Shown here: in pieces, positions 1 through 6,186 of the stretch
Layout: each line of letters opens with the position of its first letter
Numbering within the stretch: position 1 is the stretch's first letter
Origin: an uncultured Clostridia bacterium
GTDB taxonomy: Bacteria; Bacillota; Clostridia; TANB77; CAG-508
Length of the DNA: 7,653 bases
Assembly: GCA_944392065.1 (NCBI GenBank)
Contig: CALXVO010000059.1
Span: forward strand, 1-7,653
Direction: 5' to 3'
Notes under the pieces: model-generated
Seen by the model: only the letters and a program-made list of their open reading frames with translations
The model's database searches: none
What the model was told of the DNA's origin: nothing
Position numbers and translations under genes: made by a program

Positions 1-108
1 TGGAGCGATAACTTTACTTATATTCGAAAAATTATACTCCCAAAGTTGTTTGATTAAATCAACTAAATAAATTATATAGTAATTACACTTAAAAATCAAG
101 ATTATGAT

Positions 109-1263
109 TTATTCATTATTTTCTATAGTAGAAATTAAAGCCTTTTGTACAAGCCTATTTAAGTATCTAAAATTCTTAGTACTATTAATTACATTTTTAT
201 CTATTTTTTTAATTACATCCGCATAATCTATTGTTTTACCATATTTATCATTATATTTTTCTACTAATGCTTTTGCTTTTTCAACAATATACTTATTTTT
301 TATCTCAAATCCTACTGGTTCAAACAAGGCTTTCATAGTGAATCTTGATAATAATGGAGCGGGAATAACTTCTTTATAATTTTCTTCTTTTAAATTTGTT
401 GTAAAAATTATTAAGTAACCATTAAGATCATACTCATTTTCATTTAAATCAGTAAATTTTCCATCTTCTAGTAGTTCGTAGAAAAAGTTAAAAATATCTG
501 TATCTGCTTTTTCGAATTCATCTATTAATATAACTTTTGAATCACTATTTTTAATTTTATTTGATAACTCACCACCTCTTTCACTACCATAATATCCTTT
601 AGGTGAACCTATTAAACTATTTATTGCTCCTTGAGTTTTATAATTTCCTAAGTTTATTTTTATTATATTTGAACCACTAAAAAATGTTTCGTGTATAATT
701 CTAGCCAATTCCGTTTTTCCAGTTCCGGAATCTCCACAAATCAAAAGAGACATTATTTTTATTTCGCCTAGATTATAAAGAATTGAATAATTTTTTATTT
801 GATTAATAAATTCTTCTTTAAATTCTTTATGCCCATATAATTTTTTATTTAAATTTTCTTCGAGTGAATTTATTTGTTGCTCGGTCAAACTACTAAAGTC
901 AAAATATGATTCAGCGCTATTGTTATATATTTTTTGAATTGGTATAACTTCATCTATATATTGTCCAAAATCTTCTTTAAATCTTGTAAGCGAGTTATAA
1001 TTAATTATTATATGCCAATTACTTTTAATTCTTACTTGTGAAATTATATTATCTATTACTAGTAAATTTTCGTTTGAACTTCGATACAAAGTAGTTATAT
1101 CTACATAAACCTCATTTTCGTTAGTTATCAGAGATAAGCTATTGTTATTGTTATTTGATGCAATATCATACGTGGAAACAATTATATCATTATTTTGTTT
1201 TTGTTTTTTAAATTCATTTAAACGCTCAGATGTATATGAATAAATTATTAAGCCATTATTCAT
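109..1263 (-). CDS. Single-ring Clp/HSP100-like AAA+ ATPase with unknown N-terminal domain
   Basis: This 384-residue protein is a probable ATP-driven protein-remodelling enzyme. Residues 143-375 match a Clp-type (AAA_2) module: Walker A GDSGTGKT at 177-184, a GYYG pore loop at 223-226 within the Clp-like stretch around GSPKGYYGSERGG, Walker B VILIDEF at 244-250, sensor 1 TTN at 288-290, arginine finger in SRF at 306-308, and a sensor-2-like Arg366. The intact pore tyrosine suggests substrate threading. Between sensor 1 and the arginine finger there are only about 15 residues, with no room for the IGF/IGL loop that ClpA and ClpX use to dock ClpP, so it is probably ClpB-like in working without ClpP (inference). 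Residues 1-140 are not a Clp N domain; they begin with a beta-alpha-beta-like GLIIYSY segment and contain an Asn run at 37-41. The ATG is preceded by AAAGGGAG with a 9-base spacer. It overlaps the upstream membrane-protein gene by 8 bases, implying co-translation. Family certain, role unknown. Confidence 0.9.
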   Translation of the reverse strand: MNNGLIIYSYTSERLNEFKKQKQNNDIIVSTYDIASNNNNNSLSLITNENEVYVDITTLYRSSNENLLVIDNIISQVRIKSNWHIIINYNSLTRFKEDFGQYIDEVIPIQKIYNNSAESYFDFSSLTEQQINSLEENLNKKLYGHKEFKEEFINQIKNYSILYNLGEIKIMSLLICGDSGTGKTELARIIHETFFSGSNIIKINLGNYKTQGAINSLIGSPKGYYGSERGGELSNKIKNSDSKVILIDEFEKADTDIFNFFYELLEDGKFTDLNENEYDLNGYLIIFTTNLKEENYKEVIPAPLLSRFTMKALFEPVGFEIKNKYIVEKAKALVEKYNDKYGKTIDYADVIKKIDKNVINSTKNFRYLNRLVQKALISTIENNE

Positions 1264-2296
1264 TGATATCAGCTCCCTTTATGTCTAAATCCTGAACGAT
1301 AGCTATTAAGTCAATATATATCGCTTTATTTTTTTCATTCATTTTTTCATTTTTAGTGTTTCTTTTTGGAGTATTGGATTTTAGTAGGTCTTCTTCCATA
1401 TAATGACCATTTTCGCCAATTTCTTGTAAATAATTAAACGTACTATTATTTTTATATTCATAATTATCAGTTCTATATATACCAATAATATTTACTTTTC
1501 CTACTTCTAAATCATAAATAGAATAATCATTTTCAAATTCTTTTTCAGTTTTTATAGGAATTGATATATAGAATTCAGTATTTTTTATTTTTCCTTTTAG
1601 ACTATATTTATAATCTTTTAAAAGAATATTTCCAATCGCATTAATATCTATATTTAAAGTTTGTCCATCACTTACAGTAGAAATATTACTATCTTTAAAT
1701 ATTCCAGATAGCATTGAGTTAATTTGTGCAATTTCATCTCTATTAACTATTTGTAGTTGTACATCATCAATTTTTATTAAACTTCCGTTGGTTAATTTTT
1801 TATCATCAATTCGTTTACATTTTTTTATTATTTCACTCAAATAGGTTGAATTAGTTTCTTTAATTTCTTGGAGTTCTTTGTATTCATATGTTTTTGTTGT
1901 AGAGTTTTCGTTTGAAATTGAAGGTACAAAAGAACTTTTATCTTTGGTCATATTTCCACCTAGTGATAGAGTCATTTTTTGAGTTTCTTCATCTTTAACA
2001 CTCAATTCTTCTTTTGCTTTTCTCCTATTGTTTATTAACATGCATATTTCAAATACTTTTGGATGATTAATGTAATAGATGTTAAATAAGTCATTCTTTT
2101 CCTTACATTCTTTCTTTCTGAATAGTATACTTATAAAATTATAGTTAAATAGTATTACTATTATGACAACTGCAATCCAACATAAAATTGCAACTTTATA
2201 TATGATTGGTAAAAAAACACCAACTATATAAAATAAAATCATTATAAAAGCAATTTCAAATATCATTTTTAATATTTTAATCATTATTTGCATCAT
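1256..2296 (-). CDS. Unrecognised protein with two N-terminal membrane helices and a cytoplasmic domain
   Basis: I do not recognise this 346-residue protein. It has two adjacent hydrophobic helices at about residues 6-33 and 34-59. A basic stretch (RKKECKEK, 60-67) follows and, by the positive-inside rule, places the remaining 280 residues in the cytoplasm. That part has a charged helical region (80-110), a Ser/Thr/Asn-rich linker around 111-136, and then a mixed alpha/beta region (about 137-282) with alternating hydrophobic strands such as EFYISIPI and KVNIIGIY. No catalytic motif is evident. The Ser-rich linker followed by alpha/beta segments faintly recalls DUF6414-type proteins, but I cannot support that assignment. 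The protein starts with two consecutive ATGs; the second (2291-2293) is 6 bases from the GGAGG and is the better-placed start, the first being only 3 bases away. It is the first gene of an operon with the AAA+ gene, which overlaps its end, so it may be the membrane anchor, sensor or client of that ATPase (inference). Confidence 0.75.
   Translation of the reverse strand: MMQIMIKILKMIFEIAFIMILFYIVGVFLPIIYKVAILCWIAVVIIVILFNYNFISILFRKKECKEKNDLFNIYYINHPKVFEICMLINNRRKAKEELSVKDEETQKMTLSLGGNMTKDKSSFVPSISNENSTTKTYEYKELQEIKETNSTYLSEIIKKCKRIDDKKLTNGSLIKIDDVQLQIVNRDEIAQINSMLSGIFKDSNISTVSDGQTLNIDINAIGNILLKDYKYSLKGKIKNTEFYISIPIKTEKEFENDYSIYDLEVGKVNIIGIYRTDNYEYKNNSTFNYLQEIGENGHYMEEDLLKSNTPKRNTKNEKMNEKNKAIYIDLIAIVQDLDIKGADINE
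1273..1280 (-). promoter_or_regulatory. Ribosome binding site of the AAA+ gene, inside the upstream gene
   Basis: AAAGGGAG lies 9 bases before the ATG at 1261-1263 and is embedded in the last codons of the membrane-protein gene. It fixes the AAA+ start and shows the two genes are read from one message. Confidence 0.75.
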
Positions 2297-2298
2297 AT

Positions 2299-2307
2299 CC
2301 CTCCTTT
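2299..2307 (-). promoter_or_regulatory. Strong ribosome binding site of the membrane-protein gene
   Basis: The AAAGGAGGG sequence is a near-perfect Shine-Dalgarno. Its GGAGG core is 3 bases from the first ATG and 6 from the second, which favours the second ATG (2291-2293) as the start actually used. Confidence 0.75.
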
Positions 2308-2325
2308 AAGAATAATTTGTTTTCT

Positions 2326-2354
2326 ATTATATCACTTTGTTTATCTTTTTTAAA
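2326..2354 (-). promoter_or_regulatory. Promoter of the membrane-protein/AAA+ operon
   Basis: On the minus strand a perfect TATAAT (2326-2331) is preceded by TGA, giving an extended -10 (TGnTATAAT). A weak -35, TTTAAA (2349-2354, 4 of 6 matches), lies 17 bases upstream. Transcription would begin about 25 bases before the start codons, leaving just room for the ribosome site. In such A/T-rich DNA the -35 could be chance; the extended -10 is the stronger signal. Confidence 0.6.
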
Positions 2355-2372
2355 TAAATACAAGGTAAAATC

Positions 2373-2401
2373 TAGAATAATTAGCAATTATATAGTATAA
2401 T
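2373..2401 (+). promoter_or_regulatory. Promoter of the HD-HD-kinase gene
   Basis: A perfect TATAAT sits at 2396-2401, with a poor -35 candidate TAGAAT at 2373-2378 (17-base spacer). The start codon at 2436 is about 28 bases after the expected transcription start. The inverted repeat ATAATT-AGC-AATTAT (2377-2391) lies in the spacer and could be a regulator site that makes up for the weak -35, though this is inference. Confidence 0.45.
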
Positions 2402-2423
2402 TTTATTAGTGGATTTCTTGTTT

Positions 2424-2429
2424 AGGTGG
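2424..2429 (+). promoter_or_regulatory. Ribosome binding site that decides the HD-HD-kinase start
   Basis: AGGTGG lies 6 bases before the ATG at 2436. A GTG at 2409 is in frame nine codons earlier, but it is only about 8 bases after the -10 box and has no upstream Shine-Dalgarno sequence, so the ATG is preferred. Confidence 0.7.
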
Positions 2430-2435
2430 TGTTGT

Positions 2436-4394
2436 ATGGAAACAATTAATAGAGAGTTAAAAGATTATATTGAACAACAAATATTACCAATATATAAAAA
2501 TAATGATTCTGGTCATGGCATCGAACACATTCAGTATGTTGTTAAAAGAAGTTTAAGGTTTGCTAGTCAATATCCAAATATAAATCTTGATATGGTATAT
2601 GCTATTGCTTCTTTTCATGATATAGCACATCATATAGATAAAGATAACCACGAAGTATTATCTGCTAAACTATTTTATGAAAATGAAAAAATGAAAGATT
2701 TCTTTGATGATAAACAAAGAAAAATCATAAAAGAAGCAATAGAAGATCATAGAGCATCATTAGAACATGAACCTAGAAGCGATTATGGTAAGATAATTTC
2801 ATCAGCCGATAGAACAACTAGTATTGATTCTGTGTTGCAAAGAACTCATTCTTATACTACTAAACATTACCCAGATTTAGATTTATTCCAAATGGTTGAG
2901 CGTTCTTATAATCATATGTTTAAAAAGTATGGTGGTAATGGTTATGCTAAAAATTACTGTTATGATGAAGAGTATGAACAATTTAAACGAGATGTTGAAA
3001 CAATTTCAAAGAATAAATGGGAGTTTACAAAAAAGTATTTGGAGGTAAACAGAATTATGGATTTAAAAGAGAAAGCAAAAATATTTGCAATAAATGCTCA
3101 TATGGGGCAAACCAGAAAAAGTGAACCTGATAAACCTATGATAATACATCCTATTAGTGTAGGTATGCTATTAGAAGAATATGGCTATGATGAAGCAGTA
3201 GTAGCTGCAGGTTATTTACACGATGTCGTAGAAGATACTAAATATACTATTGAAGATATAAAAAAAGAATTTGGTGATGAAGTTGCAAATTTAGTTATGA
3301 GTGCATCAGAGCCGGATAAATCATTGTCTTGGGAAGAAAGAAAAGCGCACACTATTGAAGAAACTAAAAAGTTACCATTAAGAAATAAGCTAGTTATTTG
3401 TGCAGATAAGATAAATAATTTAGAAGATTTAATGCTTAAATTTCAGAAAAGTGGAAAAAGAGATTTTTCAGCATTTAAGCGAGGCGAAAAACAACAAAAA
3501 TGGTATTATACAAGTGTATATGAAAGTTTAATTTCTGGTGAAAATGAAAATTTACCTATATTTAAAAGACTTAAAAATGTACTAGATATTGTATTCGCTG
3601 AAAAAGAAGATTTATATTTAAGAGATACTATTTTTGATGATAATAGAGAATATTATGAAAAACTAAAAAAGCTACATGCACAAAAGGTAGAATTACAAAA
3701 ATTAAAAGCATTATGTGCATTATCAAAACCATTTGTTATTGAATTTAGTGGTACGCCTAGAACTGGTAAAACTACTACAATAAATAATCTATATGATTTC
3801 TTTAAAAAAGGTGGCTTTAATACTGCTATAATTGAAGAATTTACCACATCTAGATATTATAAAGAAGTATTTAAACAAAAATATAAAGATGTAAGTTCTA
3901 CTGAATCAAATATGGCAATAATAGAAGAAGTTACAAGGCAATTAGAAGAGGCACTTAATTCTGGTAAAGAAATAATTCTAATTGATAGGTCTATAAATGA
4001 TAGACAGATTTGGAATTATAGAAGATATATTCGTGGTGATATGCCAGAAGAACTATACGTTGAATCAAGAGAGAAGTATCGTGCATTATCGAGAAAGTTA
4101 ATAGATTTTCTAGTTATTACATACGCTGAGCCGCTAATTTCATTAAAAAGAGATTATAACTCGAGTTTAGCACTGGAAAAAAGAAACTTTTTAAATATTG
4201 ATAATTTAAATGAATATAATAGAAGTTTAAGAGATTTAAAGGAATTATTTGAAATGAGTGTAGATGATTCGATTTTACTAGATACAAGTTCAATGGGTAT
4301 GGATGAAGTTTCTGTAGAAATTGCATCACAAATAATGCCTGCTATGAGAAAAAGATATATTAAAAGTTTTAAACAAAAATATAATTTAAAGTAA
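2436..4394 (+). CDS. Fused HD phosphohydrolase, SpoT-type HD hydrolase and P-loop nucleotide kinase
   Basis: This 652-residue cytoplasmic protein has three enzyme-like domains. Residues 1-200 form an HD domain of the YedJ-like metal-dependent phosphohydrolase type, with His31, His61-Asp62, His105 and Asp124 as metal ligands. Residues 208-390 form a second HD domain resembling the hydrolase half of RelA/SpoT and Mesh1: IHP with His238, LHDVVED with His262-Asp263 and the Glu266-Asp267 pair, and ADKINNL with Asp324; no (p)ppGpp synthetase domain follows. Residues 430-640 form a P-loop kinase resembling thymidylate/deoxynucleoside kinases: Walker A GTPRTGKTT at 439-447, DRS at 517-519, and a lid-like RDYNSSLALEKR at 572-583. 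All visible key residues are intact, so it probably hydrolyses and phosphorylates nucleotides; the exact substrates are unknown. The start is set by AGGTGG 6 bases before the ATG. A strong ribosome site and ATG at codon 208 may yield a separate 445-residue HD-kinase product, and suggest two ancestral genes joined. It is divergent from the AAA+ operon and convergent with the relaxase gene. Confidence 0.88.
   Translation: METINRELKDYIEQQILPIYKNNDSGHGIEHIQYVVKRSLRFASQYPNINLDMVYAIASFHDIAHHIDKDNHEVLSAKLFYENEKMKDFFDDKQRKIIKEAIEDHRASLEHEPRSDYGKIISSADRTTSIDSVLQRTHSYTTKHYPDLDLFQMVERSYNHMFKKYGGNGYAKNYCYDEEYEQFKRDVETISKNKWEFTKKYLEVNRIMDLKEKAKIFAINAHMGQTRKSEPDKPMIIHPISVGMLLEEYGYDEAVVAAGYLHDVVEDTKYTIEDIKKEFGDEVANLVMSASEPDKSLSWEERKAHTIEETKKLPLRNKLVICADKINNLEDLMLKFQKSGKRDFSAFKRGEKQQKWYYTSVYESLISGENENLPIFKRLKNVLDIVFAEKEDLYLRDTIFDDNREYYEKLKKLHAQKVELQKLKALCALSKPFVIEFSGTPRTGKTTTINNLYDFFKKGGFNTAIIEEFTTSRYYKEVFKQKYKDVSSTESNMAIIEEVTRQLEEALNSGKEIILIDRSINDRQIWNYRRYIRGDMPEELYVESREKYRALSRKLIDFLVITYAEPLISLKRDYNSSLALEKRNFLNIDNLNEYNRSLRDLKELFEMSVDDSILLDTSSMGMDEVSVEIASQIMPAMRKRYIKSFKQKYNLK
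3041..3059 (+). promoter_or_regulatory. Internal ribosome binding site and in-frame ATG at the domain junction
   Basis: GGAGGT (3041-3046) is followed 10 bases later by an in-frame ATG (3057-3059, Met208). The ATG lies just where the first HD domain ends and the second begins (MDLKEKAKIFAINAH). This is a stronger Shine-Dalgarno match than the one at the gene's own start. It would give a 445-residue protein made of the SpoT-type HD domain and the kinase. Whether it is used in this host cannot be told from sequence. Confidence 0.55.
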
Positions 4395-4403
4395 TACAAC
4401 CTA

Positions 4404-4428
4404 AAAAGGAAGAGCAACTCTTCCTTTT
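4404..4428 (+). terminator. Bidirectional intrinsic terminator
   Basis: A perfect 11-bp stem (4404-4414 with 4418-4428) surrounds a CAA loop. The base of the stem is four A-T pairs, and a fifth T (opposite A4403) extends the T tract on the minus strand; the core is GGAAGAG/CTCTTCC. It lies 9 bases after the HD-HD-kinase stop and 9 bases beyond the relaxase stop, so it can end both convergent transcripts. Confidence 0.85.
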
Positions 4429-4437
4429 AAAATTACT

Positions 4438-5751
4438 TTATTTGGTATTAATAATAGAATTGTCTTTTTCTTTTTGGATATCTTTATCAAAATTATTAAG
4501 ATTATTTTGTATGCCTTCAGCTCGTTTGGTTATCTCTTTACAATACTTATCATACTTGTAGAGTTCTTTGATTTTAGGTTTTATATCATTTATTTCGGCA
4601 AGTATTTGAGTTTGCTTTTCTTCAGTTTTTGCTCTATGATATCTTTTCCAAAGATTTTCTCTTGTACATTTTAATTCGCTTAATTCATTAAAATTATTTT
4701 TAGCAAAGTTATCTAAATCTTCTTTTGTAATAATATTATTCTCGTGCATAAATATAACTTGCTGTGAAATTTGCTCTAATTTATAAACTTCTTTTCTAAT
4801 AGAGTATGGAAGATATTGTTTAGGATGATTCTTTGGGAATACTCCTAGTAGATAACAATAGTATAAATATAATCCATATATTCCTTTATGGGGTTTATTA
4901 GTCCTAGAATATTCTTCAAAGATAGATTTTTGTGGCATAGGTCTAAATACTATTTGTTTTGATAAATATAATCGTTGGTTTAATCTTTCTTTTGAATATT
5001 CTACACCAAATACATTTTCTATTCTAACTTTATCTTCACCATCTCTATAAATAGTTATTATACCATTACGAGAATAAACTTTATAACCTAATGATTTCAT
5101 TCTTTCAAATAGTTGTTTTAAAGTAACTGAATAACTAATAACATTATCTAAATCTTCTTTAAGAGTTTTGTAATATTCATCGTTTGAAATACTCTTGGTG
5201 AAAGTCTTTTTATAAAACTTATCTTCATCTAATACAGATAGACCATATTCAGAGCATAATGAATCAGAAATATGTCTTATCTTTGATATATTGGTTAGGT
5301 TGTTATTATATTTCTTACCAATTTTAAAAGAAACAGAATTGATTATGAAATGGTTGTGAATATGATTAGTATTTTGATGTGTAGCCACAACCACTTCATA
5401 ATCTTTAAACATTTCTTCAGCAAACTTAACACCAATCTCATGAGCAATATCTGGAGTAACTTCTCCTTCTATAAATGACTGGTAACCATGATAAGCGAGA
5501 ACTCCGTCTTTCTTTCTAAATCTCTCTTTAGTGAACTCCATATCGGCACAAGGATTATCTTCATCACAATTTAAGCAACTGACATAACAAACTTTTTCTT
5601 GTTTAAAATTATAATCTTTAATAGGTTCTTCTAAATAACTATATGATTCTCTATTACCATAATCTTTATTAAGAGTCTTTTCAGGATTGATGATATAATT
5701 TATAGACTGCTTTAAATTATTCTTAATACTCCAAATTGATGTTGTCGCCAT
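4438..5751 (-). CDS. MOBP-like relaxase (mobilization nuclease), Tn1549-type
   Basis: This 437-residue DNA relaxase would nick the element at its origin of transfer, bind the 5' end covalently and pilot it into a recipient. The N-terminus (MATTSIWSIK, then INYIINPEKT) is the signature of Tn1549-like relaxases; Tyr19 is the likely nucleophile. Next come YHGYQSF (87-93), then EGEVTP and ATHQNTNHIHNHF, where His125, His130, His132 and His134 form the metal-binding motif III, then NSVSF. The C-terminal 120 residues are charged and probably coiled coil. Three cysteines (Cys59, Cys62, Cys68) cluster in an otherwise Cys-poor protein. The length is ordinary for the family. The ATG is preceded by AGAAAGGA with a 10-base spacer. 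It is the last gene of the leftward recombinase-tnpV operon and ends at the shared terminator. No separate MobC-type accessory protein is visible, although Tn1549-type relaxases often have one; tnpV occupies that place here. Confidence 0.93.
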   Translation of the reverse strand: MATTSIWSIKNNLKQSINYIINPEKTLNKDYGNRESYSYLEEPIKDYNFKQEKVCYVSCLNCDEDNPCADMEFTKERFRKKDGVLAYHGYQSFIEGEVTPDIAHEIGVKFAEEMFKDYEVVVATHQNTNHIHNHFIINSVSFKIGKKYNNNLTNISKIRHISDSLCSEYGLSVLDEDKFYKKTFTKSISNDEYYKTLKEDLDNVISYSVTLKQLFERMKSLGYKVYSRNGIITIYRDGEDKVRIENVFGVEYSKERLNQRLYLSKQIVFRPMPQKSIFEEYSRTNKPHKGIYGLYLYYCYLLGVFPKNHPKQYLPYSIRKEVYKLEQISQQVIFMHENNIITKEDLDNFAKNNFNELSELKCTRENLWKRYHRAKTEEKQTQILAEINDIKPKIKELYKYDKYCKEITKRAEGIQNNLNNFDKDIQKEKDNSIINTK

Positions 5752-5822
5752 TATAGGTTTATCCTTTCTTTTAGAGTGGTGGGAGTAATACCACCTTGCT
5801 TGCTTATGACAACATCAGACAT
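5751..5822 (-). CDS. Possible 23-residue mini-ORF linking tnpV and the relaxase
   Basis: An ATG at 5820-5822 lies in the last codons of tnpV (ATGTCTGA overlap, 8 bases). The frame runs 23 codons and ends in a TAA that shares its last A with the relaxase ATG (TAATG). The peptide starts MSDVVISKQGG and ends LKERINL. The Shine-Dalgarno sequence is weak (AAAGAG, 7 bases upstream). The exact fit at both ends suggests translational coupling, but the ORF is short enough to be chance, and the same DNA holds an inverted repeat that may be the real conserved feature. Confidence 0.35.
   Translation of the reverse strand: MSDVVISKQGGITPTTLKERINL
5776..5795. repeat. Small inverted repeat before the relaxase gene, candidate oriT element
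   Basis: GGTGG (5778-5782) and CCACC (5791-5795) form a 5-bp inverted repeat around an 8-base loop; an alternative register pairs GTGGT (5776-5780) with ACCAC (5790-5794). It sits 25 bases upstream of the relaxase start, a usual place for an origin of transfer or relaxosome site, and it is the most G/C-rich patch in the neighbourhood. No nic site can be identified from sequence alone. Confidence 0.4.
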
Positions 5823-6168
5823 AAATTAACTCTTTTAGAATAATTTCTTCAGCAGTATTCTTATAATTATTCATCAATTTTACCCATTCAAGTTGATTAT
5901 TTTCTTTATTTTTTTCAGATAGTATTTCATCGTTTTTAATATAGTTATCCATTAAAGTTTTTAATCTTTTTTCACATTCAATACTTACTGAAAAAAGATG
6001 GTTTGTTAGTTTGTTCTTCATTAAAAGTGTCTGATATAATCCTTTTTTGCGTTCCTTAATATACTCTAGTCTTAATAATCCATACTTGTTTATTTCTCCA
6101 TAGTTTTGATTTTCTATCACCAAATTGGGTAATAAATAATCTCCAATTTTTTTATAATCAATATTCAT
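5815..6168 (-). CDS. tnpV: TnpV family transposon-encoded protein
   Basis: This 117-residue protein matches the TnpV family found in Tn4451-like and related Firmicutes elements, of which it has the usual length. The recognisable parts are the start (MNIDYKKIGDYLLPNLVIE), the Gly-Leu-Leu-Arg-Leu-Glu stretch, LTNHL (residues 52-56), the conserved LEWVKLMNNYKNTAEEIIL block, and the ELIYV end. The family's biochemical role is not established; it has no visible catalytic motif and is mainly helical, consistent with an accessory DNA-binding or relaxosome role (inference). It starts 18 bases after the recombinase stop, with AAAGGA 12 bases upstream, a rather long spacer. It is the middle gene of the operon. 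Its stop is UGA, right where family members normally end, which supports the standard genetic code. Confidence 0.9.
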   Translation of the reverse strand: MNIDYKKIGDYLLPNLVIENQNYGEINKYGLLRLEYIKERKKGLYQTLLMKNKLTNHLFSVSIECEKRLKTLMDNYIKNDEILSEKNKENNQLEWVKLMNNYKNTAEEIILKELIYV

Positions 6169-6186
6169 AATTTAATCAAATCCTTT

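Noticed and set aside
1..57. Possible C-terminal end of a plus-strand gene (frame open from the edge to a TAA at 55-57, ending LPKLFD)
   Set aside because: A second plus frame is also open to 70, the stretch is only 18 codons, and nothing in it is recognisable. It may be the tail of a gene lying to the left, but this cannot be decided.
44..110. Hairpins AGTTG/CAACT (44-64) and AAATCA/TGATTT (93-110) as a terminator for the AAA+ operon
   Set aside because: The stems are short, A/T-rich and partly bulged, and neither is followed by a proper T run on the minus strand. In DNA this A/T-rich they are expected by chance.
1138..1155. AAC/AAT-rich run in the AAA+ gene as a meaningful repeat
   Set aside because: It encodes only five consecutive asparagines and is ordinary low-complexity coding sequence in an A/T-rich genome.
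2409..2435. GTG at 2409 as the start of the HD-HD-kinase gene
   Set aside because: It lies only about 8 bases after the -10 box, has no ribosome site, and adds nine residues of unlikely character, whereas the ATG at 2436 has AGGTGG 6 bases upstream.
3653..4417. Minus-strand open frames of 64-87 codons inside the HD-HD-kinase gene, and a plus-strand frame of 66 codons at 4474-4674 inside the relaxase gene
   Set aside because: They lie antisense to genes with clear domain motifs, have low-complexity hydrophobic translations and no ribosome sites; they are shadows of A/T-rich codons.
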